A DNA stretch of 64,000 nt. It comes from Alloprevotella sp. Lung230. GTDB lineage: Bacteria > Bacteroidota > Bacteroidia > Bacteroidales > Bacteroidaceae. The notes under the pieces were generated by a model that did not search any database, was not told the DNA's origin, and saw only the letters and a program-made list of their open reading frames with translations. The translations under genes and the position numbers were made by a program. Location: contig NZ_JACSUD010000006.1 in the NCBI RefSeq assembly GCF_014385435.1, positions 79,354 through 143,353 of the forward strand. The letters run 5' to 3'. Of the stretch, positions 18,831 to 31,315 are shown piece by piece. How positions within the stretch are numbered: the first letter of the stretch is position 1; each line of letters begins with the position of its first letter.

Positions 18831-19964
18831 ATGAAACGACACCTAACCCTCACCCTCCTCCTCTTTCTGACTATCTTCGGAGGAGTGGGTGCTCAGAAAA
18901 AAGTGCTCTACGGCATCGCCTTCTACAACGTGGAAAATCTCTTCGACACCACCCACGACGCCGGACGAAACGACTACGAGTTCCTGCCCACTGGTTCCTA
19001 TAAGTGGACAGAACAGAAGTATCAAGCCAAACTCCAAAACATCTCGCAGGTGCTCAGCGAGCTTTGCACAGAAGTGGGCAAAGCTAAAAATCCGGCCGGT
19101 GCAGCCGTCATCGGTCTTTCAGAGGTTGAAAACCGCCACGTCCTCGATGACCTCCTTCGGCAACCCTCTCTCAGCGCTCGCGGCTACGAGATTGTGCACA
19201 TCGACGGGCCCGACCGCCGCGGCGTGGACTGCGCCCTGCTCTACAACCCGAAGGCGTTCAAATTGGAGCGTACGATGCTCGTCCCCTACATCTACCGCGA
19301 CACCAACCAGCCCAATGTGGACCTTGGGTTCTACACCGATGCACAAGGACAGGTACAGCCCTACCCCTACGAACGCGGCAAACTCGTGGGCGACACCACC
19401 TACATCACCCGCGGTTTCCTCACCGTTTCGGGACGCTTGGGCGGCGAGAAGTTCCACTTCATCGTCAATCACTGGCCTTCGCGTGGCGCACAAAGTGCAA
19501 CGCGTGAGCGTGCCGGCTATCAGGTGCGCCGTCTCAAAGAGTCGCTCCAACGCCAAGACCCCGATGCCAAAATCATCATGATGGGCGACCTCAACGACGA
19601 CCCCGGTGACGCCTCCGTCACCGCCCCCGAGGCGCTCGCCGCCAAAACGGAAGCCAAAGACTGCGCGCCCACCGACTTCTTCGACCCTTGGTATGACATG
19701 CTCTACAACAAGGGCACCGGCACGCTCTACTACAATGGCAAGTGGAACCTCTTCGACCAAATCATCTTCACGGGCAACCTTTTCCACACGCCCAAAGACC
19801 GCCTGCACTACTACACCCACGCTGTCTTCACACGCGACTATCTCTTCCAAACCGAAGGACGCTACAAGGGCGCTCCCAAGCGCACCACAGCCGGCGGAAC
19901 TTGGCTCAACGGCTACTCCGACCACCTGCCCACGCAACTCTTCCTCATCAAAGAGGCCAAGTAA
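18831..19964 (+). CDS. Secreted endonuclease/exonuclease/phosphatase family protein
   Basis: 377 residues from the ATG at 18831 with a signal peptide (LLLFLTIFGGVGAQ). EEP-fold motifs: ALAFYNVENLF-type start (IAFYNVENLFDT), IGLSEVENRHVL (metal-binding Glu), VNHWPSRGAQSATRERAG, MGDLNDDPGD and GYSDHLPTQLFL (catalytic His near the end). It hydrolyses phosphodiester bonds, probably nucleic acid or another phosphate ester outside the cytosol. It diverges from the TonB/nuclease operon, fitting a joint nucleic-acid degradation role. hisS starts 57 bases later on the same strand without an obvious promoter. Confidence 0.9.
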   Translation: MKRHLTLTLLLFLTIFGGVGAQKKVLYGIAFYNVENLFDTTHDAGRNDYEFLPTGSYKWTEQKYQAKLQNISQVLSELCTEVGKAKNPAGAAVIGLSEVENRHVLDDLLRQPSLSARGYEIVHIDGPDRRGVDCALLYNPKAFKLERTMLVPYIYRDTNQPNVDLGFYTDAQGQVQPYPYERGKLVGDTTYITRGFLTVSGRLGGEKFHFIVNHWPSRGAQSATRERAGYQVRRLKESLQRQDPDAKIIMMGDLNDDPGDASVTAPEALAAKTEAKDCAPTDFFDPWYDMLYNKGTGTLYYNGKWNLFDQIIFTGNLFHTPKDRLHYYTHAVFTRDYLFQTEGRYKGAPKRTTAGGTWLNGYSDHLPTQLFLIKEAK

Positions 19965-20021
19965 TTTCGGGTCAGTTGCCCTGCCCTACTCTCTCTAACT
20001 CCTACTCTCTCTTTCAAACCC

Positions 20022-21383
20022 ATGGCACAAAAGCCCAGCATACCCAAAGGCACACGCGATTTCGGTTCGCTCGAAATGGCGCGCCGCAACTATATTTTCG
20101 ACACCATCCGAAGTGTCTACCGCCTCTATGGTTTCAGCCAGATTGAAACCCCCGCAATGGAAAACCTCTCCACCCTGATGGGAAAATATGGAGAGGAGGG
20201 CGACAAACTCCTTTTCAAAATCCTCAACAGCGGCGACTTTACCCGTTCCGTCAGCACGGCAGATTATGAAGAAGCCTCTGCGGCGGCCCTTGCGGCCAAG
20301 TTTTGCGAGAAAGGACTGCGCTACGACCTCACCGTTCCGTTTGCCCGCTATGTCGTGCAGCACCGCGAGGAATTGCAGATGCCTTTCAAACGCTATCAGA
20401 TTCAACCCGTTTGGCGTGCCGACCGCCCACAGAAAGGCCGCTATCGCGAGTTCTATCAATGTGATGCCGATGTCGTGGGTAGCGATTCGTTGCTCAACGA
20501 AGTGGAACTGATGCAGATTGTCGATGAGGTGTTCACCCGATTCGGCATCCGTGTGGCCATCAAAATCAATAATCGCAAAATTCTCACCGGGATTGCTGAG
20601 GTCATCGGTGCCGCCGACAAAATTGTCGACATCACCGTAGCCATTGATAAACTCGACAAAATCGGCCTTGACAAGGTGAATGAAGAATTGGCGGCCGGCG
20701 GACTCTCTCCCGAACAAATCCAAACGCTCCAGCCCATCATTGCCCTCTCGGGCTCCAATGCCGACAAACTCAACACCATGCGCCAAGTGCTCGCTTCCAG
20801 CGAAGTGGGATTGAAAGGCTGCGAGGAAGTGGAGTTTGTGCTCAATTGCTTGGGCGACGACCTCACGAACGTCATCGAACTCGACCTGACACTGGCGCGC
20901 GGTTTGAACTACTACACCGGCTGCATCTTTGAAGTCAAAGCGCTGGATGTCGAAATCGGCAGCATCACCGGCGGTGGCCGCTACGACAACCTCACCGGCA
21001 TCTTCGGGCTGCCGGGACTTTCGGGTGTAGGTATCTCTTTCGGTGCCGACCGCATCTACGACGTGCTCAATCAACTCGAACTCTATCCTGCCGACACCGC
21101 TTCCGGCGTCGATCTGCTCTTCATCAACTTTGGTGAAGCCGAAGCCGCGTGCTGCCTCCGTATGGCGCGACAGACACGTGCTGCCGGCATCTCAACCGAA
21201 GTCTTCCCCGATGCCGCCAAGATGAAGAAGCAAATGAACTATGCCAACACCCGCAACATCCCCTTTGTCGCGCTCGTCGGCGAAAGCGAAATGGCGGCCG
21301 GCACCATTGCCTTGAAAAATATGACAACGGGCGAACAATCCACCTGCACCCTTGACGAAGTCATTGCACGTATTAAAGGTTAA
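20022..21383 (+). CDS. hisS: Histidine--tRNA ligase
   Basis: 453 residues, class II synthetase. Motif 1 is near the N-terminus ([20 protein letters not shown]), motif 2 is [29 protein letters not shown], and the histidine signatures are [17 protein letters not shown] and [12 protein letters not shown]. Motif 3 is [15 protein letters not shown]. The C-terminal anticodon-binding domain spans about 360-453. It charges tRNA-His. Longer than the E. coli enzyme by about 30 residues, as usual in Bacteroidota. Confidence 0.97.
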   Translation: MAQKPSIPKGTRDFGSLEMARRNYIFDTIRSVYRLYGFSQIETPAMENLSTLMGKYGEEGDKLLFKILNSGDFTRSVSTADYEEASAAALAAKFCEKGLRYDLTVPFARYVVQHREELQMPFKRYQIQPVWRADRPQKGRYREFYQCDADVVGSDSLLNEVELMQIVDEVFTRFGIRVAIKINNRKILTGIAEVIGAADKIVDITVAIDKLDKIGLDKVNEELAAGGLSPEQIQTLQPIIALSGSNADKLNTMRQVLASSEVGLKGCEEVEFVLNCLGDDLTNVIELDLTLARGLNYYTGCIFEVKALDVEIGSITGGGRYDNLTGIFGLPGLSGVGISFGADRIYDVLNQLELYPADTASGVDLLFINFGEAEAACCLRMARQTRAAGISTEVFPDAAKMKKQMNYANTRNIPFVALVGESEMAAGTIALKNMTTGEQSTCTLDEVIARIKG

Positions 21384-21463
21384 GCAGGGATTATGCCTTC
21401 TTCCACCTCCTGAAATTCTTATTTTTCTAACTGAGGGCTTTCCTCACTAAATCCTTTTGACCT

Positions 21464-22159
21464 ATGAACTTTTCTATCGGCGATCTTCTGGACAATGCTT
21501 GGCAGTTGGCCAAACGTCACGGAATCCTCCTTGCAGTCTATCTGTTCGTAGCCTACATTGTCAGCAACTTGTTTGTACTTCCCTTCTACCCTTCGGGCTA
21601 TTGGGAAGCTGCCATGAGCGGCCACTCTCAACCCCTCGTCTTAACCCCCACCTACTACTTCGGTTCTTCCTTGAACTTCCTTGTTATGTCTGTTTTCTCA
21701 GTAGGTCTGGTACACGCCCTGTTGCGTATGACCCGTGGCGCTAACGAAAACATCGCATTCTCCGATTTCAACCTGCCGCTTTCCGTCTATTTGAAATATA
21801 TCGTTTGGCAAATCCTCTACAGCCTCATTGTCGGGGTTGGCATGATTTTTTTCATCATTCCCGGCATCTTCTTCGGTGCACGCCTTTCTCAGGCGTCCAC
21901 TTATATTATCGACCACCCCGAATCCGGTCTTTCCGAAGCCATTAGTTTTTCTTGGCGCGTCACCAAGGGACAAGTGCTTTCTTTGTTTGGTCTCTTCATC
22001 GTGTTGGCGGTCATCGTATTGGCCGGTTTGCTGATTTGCTGCATCGGCGTCTGCTTTACGGCGATTATTGCCAAGTTTGCCATCACCAGCCTCTACATTT
22101 TCTTCCACGATCGGAACGAAGGTACTCCTTCCTCCTTCGACTATCAAAAGATGTACTAA
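21464..22159 (+). CDS. Polytopic membrane protein of unknown function
   Basis: 231 residues with about five hydrophobic spans (for example around 24-44, 67-87, 110-136, 166-192 and 196-214). The N-terminal FSIGDLLDNAWQLAKRHG and the central IIPGIFFGARLSQASTYIID recall DUF975/GPDPase-membrane-domain-like proteins found next to DUF2752 genes. No catalytic motif. Its stop overlaps the next start (TAATG), so the two are translated together. Confidence 0.75.
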   Translation: MNFSIGDLLDNAWQLAKRHGILLAVYLFVAYIVSNLFVLPFYPSGYWEAAMSGHSQPLVLTPTYYFGSSLNFLVMSVFSVGLVHALLRMTRGANENIAFSDFNLPLSVYLKYIVWQILYSLIVGVGMIFFIIPGIFFGARLSQASTYIIDHPESGLSEAISFSWRVTKGQVLSLFGLFIVLAVIVLAGLLICCIGVCFTAIIAKFAITSLYIFFHDRNEGTPSSFDYQKMY

Positions 22160-22533
22160 TGCGCAAACCTTCGTTGCGTTCCCTCCTATTTCCCGCTGCC
22201 CTTGTGGCGGCGGGAATTTTGTATTACGCCGTCGATCCCCGCTCAAAATTTTGGCTGATTCAATGTCCGTTTCATCGCCTCACGGGCTATGCCTGCCCGA
22301 GTTGTGGGGCGCAACGCGGACTGCACGCGCTGCTCAACGGCCGCTTCGTCGAAGCCGTCGGGCACAACCCTTTCCTCGCCGTTGCGCTCCCCTACTGGCT
22401 CTTCCTGCTACTGGCCGCACGTGTGCCCCGTCTTCGTCCCCTCCATCAGCGGCTCACCTCGCGTTCGGCCCTCGTGCTTTACGGCCTGCTCACCCTCGCC
22501 TGGTGGATGGTCCGCAATGTCTATGGTTGGTGA
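22159..22533 (+). CDS. DUF2752 small membrane protein
   Basis: 124 residues from the ATG that overlaps the preceding stop codon. It has the DUF2752 hallmark CPFHRLTGYACPSCGAQRG (two cysteine pairs after a first transmembrane helix), two further hydrophobic spans and a Trp-rich end. The family is widespread in Bacteroidota. Its function is unknown, and the Cys motif could bind metal. A longer frame upstream belongs to the neighbouring gene's alternate frame. Confidence 0.85.
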   Translation: MRKPSLRSLLFPAALVAAGILYYAVDPRSKFWLIQCPFHRLTGYACPSCGAQRGLHALLNGRFVEAVGHNPFLAVALPYWLFLLLAARVPRLRPLHQRLTSRSALVLYGLLTLAWWMVRNVYGW

Positions 22534-22542
22534 GTCAACACA

Positions 22543-22578
22543 AGCCGCACTCCCTATCGCAAGATAGAGAGTGCGGCT
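22543..22578. terminator. Hairpin between convergent genes
   Basis: A 16-bp stem with one mismatch (22543-22558 with 22563-22578, GCAA loop) starts 10 bases after the DUF2752 stop. No good T-run follows on either strand, so it may be a weak or processing-type terminator for both converging transcripts. Confidence 0.55.
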
Positions 22579-22654
22579 CAGTCCTATATCAGTGGTCCAG
22601 TTGTATAAGCAGCTCGGGCTATATAAAGAGGAGCGGGCCACCCACAAGAAGATG

Positions 22655-23623
22655 TCAAGGCTGTGTCTTCAAGAAAGCGAGGACTTCCGAGATGTGGCAG
22701 AACGCAAGGGCGGTGACGGTGTCGGCCGCGCCGTAGTAGATGGCGCAGCGGTCGCCCTCCACCAGAGTGGCGCAGGGGAAAACCACGTTGGGTACGTCTC
22801 CCATAAGTTCGTAGGGAGCAGCAGGAGCCAAGAGGTAATCCATCGAGCGGCGGAGCACCTTAGAGGGGTCGTTAAGGTCGAGGAGTGCCGCTCCCATCGA
22901 GTAGCGGAAACCGTTGCACGTGGTGATGACACCATGATAGAAGAGCAACCAACCCTCTTCCGTGCGAATGGGCACAGGGCCAGCTCCTGTCTTGGTGCAC
23001 TGCCAGGCGCTGTCGGGGAAAGGAGTGGGACGCATCACAAGGCGATGGTGTCCCCAAAAATCCATGTCGGGCGAATAGCTCAACCAAATATCGCCGAAGG
23101 GTGTGTGGCCGCTGTCGGAGGGGCGGGAGAGCATGGCATAACGTCCCTTGATTTTTTCGGGGAAGAGCACGCCGTTGCGATTGAAGGGCAGGAAGGCGTT
23201 TTCGCATTGGAAGAACTCCTTAAAGTCGAACGTGTAGCCGACACCGATGGTGGGACTACCGCCGAAGCCGTTGCACCAAGTAATCCAATAGCGGTCGTCA
23301 ATCCACACCACGCGTGGGTCGTACTTGTAGAGATGTTCGGCCACGGCGGGGTCAGTGCCGGGAGCGGCTTGGAAGTGAATGGGCTCGTGGTTGATGCTCC
23401 AGTGGATGCCATCAGGAGAGAAACCGGCAAAAATGTTCATCTGCACACTGCGGTTGTCACAGCGGAACACGCCGGCAAATCCCTCGCCGTAGCGCACCAC
23501 AGCGGAGTTGAAGATGGAGTTGCTCGAAGGGATGGCATAGCGGTCGATGATGGGATTTTCGCTGTAGCGCCACACCACGTCGGTGCAGCCTGCGGGGCGT
23601 TCTTGCCAAGGAATGGGTTGCAT
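22655..23623 (-). CDS. GH130 beta-1,4-mannosyl-N-acetylglucosamine phosphorylase
   Basis: 322 residues, cytosolic (no signal peptide). The N-terminus ([30 protein letters not shown]) and the blocks [45 protein letters not shown] and [11 protein letters not shown] correspond closely to GH130 subfamily 2 enzymes such as UhgbMP (known from memory, not searched). These cleave Man-beta-1,4-GlcNAc with phosphate to mannose-1-phosphate and GlcNAc, the last step in using the N-glycan core. Arg and His residues that bind phosphate appear present. It follows the symporter gene by 51 bases. Confidence 0.88.
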   Translation of the reverse strand: MQPIPWQERPAGCTDVVWRYSENPIIDRYAIPSSNSIFNSAVVRYGEGFAGVFRCDNRSVQMNIFAGFSPDGIHWSINHEPIHFQAAPGTDPAVAEHLYKYDPRVVWIDDRYWITWCNGFGGSPTIGVGYTFDFKEFFQCENAFLPFNRNGVLFPEKIKGRYAMLSRPSDSGHTPFGDIWLSYSPDMDFWGHHRLVMRPTPFPDSAWQCTKTGAGPVPIRTEEGWLLFYHGVITTCNGFRYSMGAALLDLNDPSKVLRRSMDYLLAPAAPYELMGDVPNVVFPCATLVEGDRCAIYYGAADTVTALAFCHISEVLAFLKTQP

Positions 23624-23674
23624 AGGCCGAAAAGAGGGGTTTATGAAGTTAATGAGATAGACGAAGAGAAAGGG

Positions 23675-25087
23675 TTAGTTTTCAATCACACCGGCTTGGG
23701 CGCGGAGTTCGTTGAGTTCACGATTGATTTCGGCCATACGCTTCTTGCCGAGCGGGTAGCAGGCAATGAAGACAAAGCTCACCACGGCAATGAAGGCAGG
23801 AGCGAAACTCATGAGCCAACGGATGCCGTCGATGGCGGCTGTGGTTTGCACGGCATCAGCCTGCGTGTTGTAGCCCACCCAAGCCAGCATAGCCGTCACA
23901 CCGGCCGTACCAAAGGCAGCGCCAAACTTCTGCGCCATCGAGGAGGAGGAGAAAATCAGTCCTGTGGAGGCCGTACGGAAACGCAGTTCTGCATAGTCGG
24001 AAATGTCGGCATACATGCTCCACATCAGCGGCGAGATGACACCGGTGAGTATGCAGAAGACGATTTGCAGGAGGAGCATCGGCAGATAGGCTTCGGCCGA
24101 AAGGAAATAGAAAGCAGCGCTCGACAACATCACACCCACGAGGGCGAAGAGGAAAGTAGGCTTCTTGCCCACGGCCATGGAGAGAGGTGAGGCGAGGGCT
24201 ACACCCACCATATTGGCCACTTCGCCTACGGAGAGGAAGAGGCCGGCATAGAAAAGCACTTCCCACGAGAAGAGGGAGAGATGCGCTTCACGGCTCACCA
24301 CCGAAGCGAAGAAGAAGGGAATGACGGTGTAGCGGATGGCATTGAGGAAGTTGAAAGAGATGACGCCGCCCAACAAAATCCACCAAGGGCGGTTGCGAAG
24401 CAGGGCGCGGAAGTCGCTGCCAATCGACACGTTGGGCACGGTACGCAACCGTTCGCGCGTCAAGGCGAAAGTGAGGAGGAAAAGGGCGAAGCAGGCAGCA
24501 CCCACCACCATCATTGCCCACTGCCAACTGTTGGAGTTGCTCGCTTCAAGCGCCAATCCCTGTCGGGCGTTGAAGTAGCGGCAAAGCGGTTCCCAGCCGG
24601 CCAATACGATGAACGAACCACCGTAGGCAAAGAACATACGATAGGAGGAAAAGATGGTTTTCTCGTCGGAGTCGGCCGTCATCACACCGAGCATCGAACC
24701 ATAAGGCACGTTGATGGCCGTGTAGACGGTCATCATGAGCAGATAGGTCACGTAAGCCCAAATGGTTTTGACCGTTTCGCTCGCATCGGGGGTGGTGAAG
24801 AGCAATACACCGGCGATGGCAAAAGGAGCAGCCATCCAAAGCAGATAGGGGCGATACTTACCCCAGCGGGTTTGCGTGCGGTCGGCCAGTACGCCCATCA
24901 TCGGGTCGCTCACGGCGTCCCAAATGCGCGCCACCAGCACAAGGGTGGAAGTGGCCGTCAAACTGAGGCCGAAGACGTTGGTATAAAAGAAGGGGAGGTA
25001 GGCTGAAAAGACTTTCCAAAACATGGACGAGGACATATCTCCCAGACCATATCCGATTTTTTCTTTGATTGAAGCCATGGTTTGCAT
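23675..25087 (-). CDS. GPH-family (MFS) sugar:cation symporter
   Basis: 470 residues from the ATG at 25087 (ATG at 25078, 3 codons in, is an alternative; the promoter is just upstream). Twelve hydrophobic spans. The N-terminal IGYGLGDMSSSMFWKVFSAYLPFFYTNVFG and DPMMGVLADRTQTRWGKYRPYLLW are hallmarks of the glycoside-pentoside-hexuronide family. It imports a sugar or disaccharide with H+ or Na+. Next to the GH130 phosphorylase, the probable cargo is a mannosyl disaccharide such as Man-GlcNAc (inference). Confidence 0.88.
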   Translation of the reverse strand: MQTMASIKEKIGYGLGDMSSSMFWKVFSAYLPFFYTNVFGLSLTATSTLVLVARIWDAVSDPMMGVLADRTQTRWGKYRPYLLWMAAPFAIAGVLLFTTPDASETVKTIWAYVTYLLMMTVYTAINVPYGSMLGVMTADSDEKTIFSSYRMFFAYGGSFIVLAGWEPLCRYFNARQGLALEASNSNSWQWAMMVVGAACFALFLLTFALTRERLRTVPNVSIGSDFRALLRNRPWWILLGGVISFNFLNAIRYTVIPFFFASVVSREAHLSLFSWEVLFYAGLFLSVGEVANMVGVALASPLSMAVGKKPTFLFALVGVMLSSAAFYFLSAEAYLPMLLLQIVFCILTGVISPLMWSMYADISDYAELRFRTASTGLIFSSSSMAQKFGAAFGTAGVTAMLAWVGYNTQADAVQTTAAIDGIRWLMSFAPAFIAVVSFVFIACYPLGKKRMAEINRELNELRAQAGVIEN

Positions 25088-25119
25088 GGATTTAAGGGTT
25101 ATATGCTTTATTAGCCTTG

Positions 25120-25150
25120 CAAAGGTAGCACAAAAAGCGCAAATGGACAA
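25120..25150 (-). promoter_or_regulatory. Promoter of the symporter-GH130 operon
   Basis: The minus strand has TACCTTTG (plus 25120-25127) and TTG (plus 25148-25150) with a 20-base spacer, matching the Bacteroidota -7/-33 pattern. The symporter ATG is 33 bases downstream. Confidence 0.7.
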
Positions 25151-25312
25151 TCTATTCCCCCTGAAATTGCCCCTGCACTCGAGCACACCGCCCCCGATGA
25201 CAGGGTGTGCTGCCCTGCGGTCGATGAGTTTATGACGTCATAAACCAGAGTTCCATACGGCTGAAAATCGGATTTTCACCGAATGAAAACGGGAGCACTC
25301 ACGGATGAGGAC

Positions 25313-25345
25313 AAAAAAGTCGGTGCAGAAACATTCTGCACCGAC
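25313..25345 (-). terminator. Terminator of the eight-gene operon
   Basis: A perfect 12-bp stem (25319-25330 with 25334-25345, 3-base loop) followed by six T on the minus strand, 40 bases past the beta-galactosidase stop. Confidence 0.9.
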
Positions 25346-25385
25346 GATATGAGGTGGGAAGACCCCTGGAGGAGAGCACCGCGCC

Positions 25386-29432
<4,047 letters not shown>

Positions 29433-30470
29433 TTATGGACGACCGGCCTTGGCGGCCAAGTGGTCGATGGCGCGCTCAAGGATGGTGTCGACGCCGCGCC
29501 GGTAGTCGGCCGAGGTGATACTGACTTTCACATCGGGGTCGATGCCAAATTCGGTGTGCTCCATGTTGCGGCCGAGGAGAGGGGCAGCCGAGAAGCGCAC
29601 ACCCCAACCGCCGGGCAGTTCGCTGCTGAACGGCATCCCCGAGCCGCCGCCTGTGCGGTCGCCGATGAGAGTGACGTTGGGCAGGCTTTTCAAGTAGAGC
29701 GCAAAGGTATTGGCAGCGCTGTAAGTCCGGCGATTGGTGAGCACGACCACGGGCTTCTGCCAGCGCAGACTATTGGAAGGCCGGAGGGTGATGGCTTGCG
29801 GAGTAGCAAACGCGTTGTGCCCTTTGCCCGTCTTGTGGGTCATGTAGCCCACCATCGTGGGGCTATTGACAAATATCGAAGCGAGGTCGGCCGCGGTGGT
29901 GAGTTTGCCGCCGCCATTGCTTCGGATGTCAATGATGAGCCCATCGGCCGTGGCGAAGTAGCCCACGATTTCGTGGAGGTTGCCTTCGCCGATGGTAGTG
30001 TCGAAGGTGGGGCAACGGAGGTAGCCGATGTTGTTGCGCAGCATGCGGTACTTCATCGTGCCGGTGAGGCGATGGTCCTGGCTGCGGCCGAGGGTGATAC
30101 GTTCCAAAGAGTCACTGTAGTTGGTCGGATAGGCTTCGTACCAGTCGGCATAGCGCACGATGTCGGCCGCGCTCCAAAGGTTGACGTGTCCATCGCGCAG
30201 TTCGTTGCACATGTTGCCCAAAATTTGGAAGAGGGCGCGGCGCGAGAGGGTATCGTTGATTTGGGCGGAATAGCGATTGTAGACCTCGTTCCAGTCCAGC
30301 CCATATTCTTTTTGTTTGTAGTCGAAGAAGCAATAATGCTCGTCGATGATGTGCCAAAGTGCCTCAAAATCGCCGCGACGCGTGGCGCTGTAGTCCTCAG
30401 AGGTGATGCAGGACGTGAGTGACACCCAAGGCAGGAAGATCCACAAGAGAAAGGAGGAGAAGCGTTTCAT
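29433..30470 (-). CDS. S41 family C-terminal-processing-type serine protease, lipoprotein
   Basis: 345 residues with lipobox SLTSC (Cys21). It has an N-terminal tail-binding region (FEALWHIIDEHYCFFDYK), no recognisable PDZ domain, and the S41 core: GLIIDIRSNGGGKLTTAADL, VVLTNRRTYSAANTFALYLK (catalytic Ser) and LIGDRTGGGSGMPF (Lys is not obvious; Asp-Arg-Thr occurs where Lys-based members have K). It may degrade or trim peptides in the periplasm. Its ATG overlaps the previous stop by 4 bases. Activity should be treated as probable only. Confidence 0.82.
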   Translation of the reverse strand: MKRFSSFLLWIFLPWVSLTSCITSEDYSATRRGDFEALWHIIDEHYCFFDYKQKEYGLDWNEVYNRYSAQINDTLSRRALFQILGNMCNELRDGHVNLWSAADIVRYADWYEAYPTNYSDSLERITLGRSQDHRLTGTMKYRMLRNNIGYLRCPTFDTTIGEGNLHEIVGYFATADGLIIDIRSNGGGKLTTAADLASIFVNSPTMVGYMTHKTGKGHNAFATPQAITLRPSNSLRWQKPVVVLTNRRTYSAANTFALYLKSLPNVTLIGDRTGGGSGMPFSSELPGGWGVRFSAAPLLGRNMEHTEFGIDPDVKVSITSADYRRGVDTILERAIDHLAAKAGRP

Positions 30471-31315
30471 CGGTCAAGGAATTTGAGCGTTCGGGTATAA
30501 CTAATCACCAGCATCGTGCTCCAGGCGTGTCGTTTCAGTCCGTTGATGTGGCTTTGGCGGATGTTGGCGTCCAAGCCGATGGCAAAGCGGCGATGGGCAA
30601 AGGGCAACGACAAGGTGGAAAAGATGCGCACAGAGGGCGCATTGAAAGGATGGGCCAAGCGGAGATTGTGGTCGTAGTGCCCGAGTCCGAAGATTTCATA
30701 GTACGACTGCCCGTATTGCGGCGAGAACATCAGCCCCGCCACCGGCACATCCACCTGAGTGCGCCACTGCCAACGTTGTTTCAGCGCACGGAAGTGATAG
30801 TCGGCCACACCGGTGATAGCTCCTTCGAGAGCGGCACGCCCTTGTGCAGGATTGTTGCCGTTGCGGGTGGAGTAGGTGCCGCCCACATGCAGCCCGAGCG
30901 CTCCACCCACGCCCACCCTCAGACCAGGCGCCGGCAGGCGGTTGTAGTGGAGGCCGTAGGTCAGTTCGCCCTCGGCATCCCACAACAGCCCCTCTCCGGT
31001 CGCTTTCTTGGCTCGTGTGCCATTCAGGTTCCAGCGGAAGAAGGAGGTGATGCGCCCTTTCGCCCAACGTTTTTGGCGCTCGCTCAGGCTGCCGATTCCG
31101 AGGGTCAGCCCCGAATAGTCCAGCGGCGAGAGGTAACTATCGTAAAGGTGGTTGCGCCCCATCCCGACAAAGAGGGTGGTGCGTGTCGCATCGTGGCTCA
31201 ATCCCTGCCATGAGATGCGGGGGGCATCGACGCTATCTTCGGGCGTGGCGGTTTGGCTTCGCAGCGTAAGCAGCGGGCAGAGGCACAAAGCGAGGGTAAG
31301 TAGGACGGATTTCAT
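30467..31315 (-). CDS. DUF3316-like exported outer-membrane-type protein
   Basis: 282 residues from the ATG at 31315, which gives the signal peptide MKSVLLTLALCLCPLLTLRS. The body is a series of amphipathic beta-strands (GLTLGIGSLSER, LTYGLHYNRLPAPGLRVGVGG, STMLVISYTRTLKF), like DUF3316 proteins, which look like small beta-barrels. Function unknown. Its start lies 83 bases inside the end of the GHL10 gene, an unusually long overlap for neighbours on the same strand, and its end overlaps the S41 start by 4 bases. Confidence 0.75.
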   Translation of the reverse strand: MKSVLLTLALCLCPLLTLRSQTATPEDSVDAPRISWQGLSHDATRTTLFVGMGRNHLYDSYLSPLDYSGLTLGIGSLSERQKRWAKGRITSFFRWNLNGTRAKKATGEGLLWDAEGELTYGLHYNRLPAPGLRVGVGGALGLHVGGTYSTRNGNNPAQGRAALEGAITGVADYHFRALKQRWQWRTQVDVPVAGLMFSPQYGQSYYEIFGLGHYDHNLRLAHPFNAPSVRIFSTLSLPFAHRRFAIGLDANIRQSHINGLKRHAWSTMLVISYTRTLKFLDR

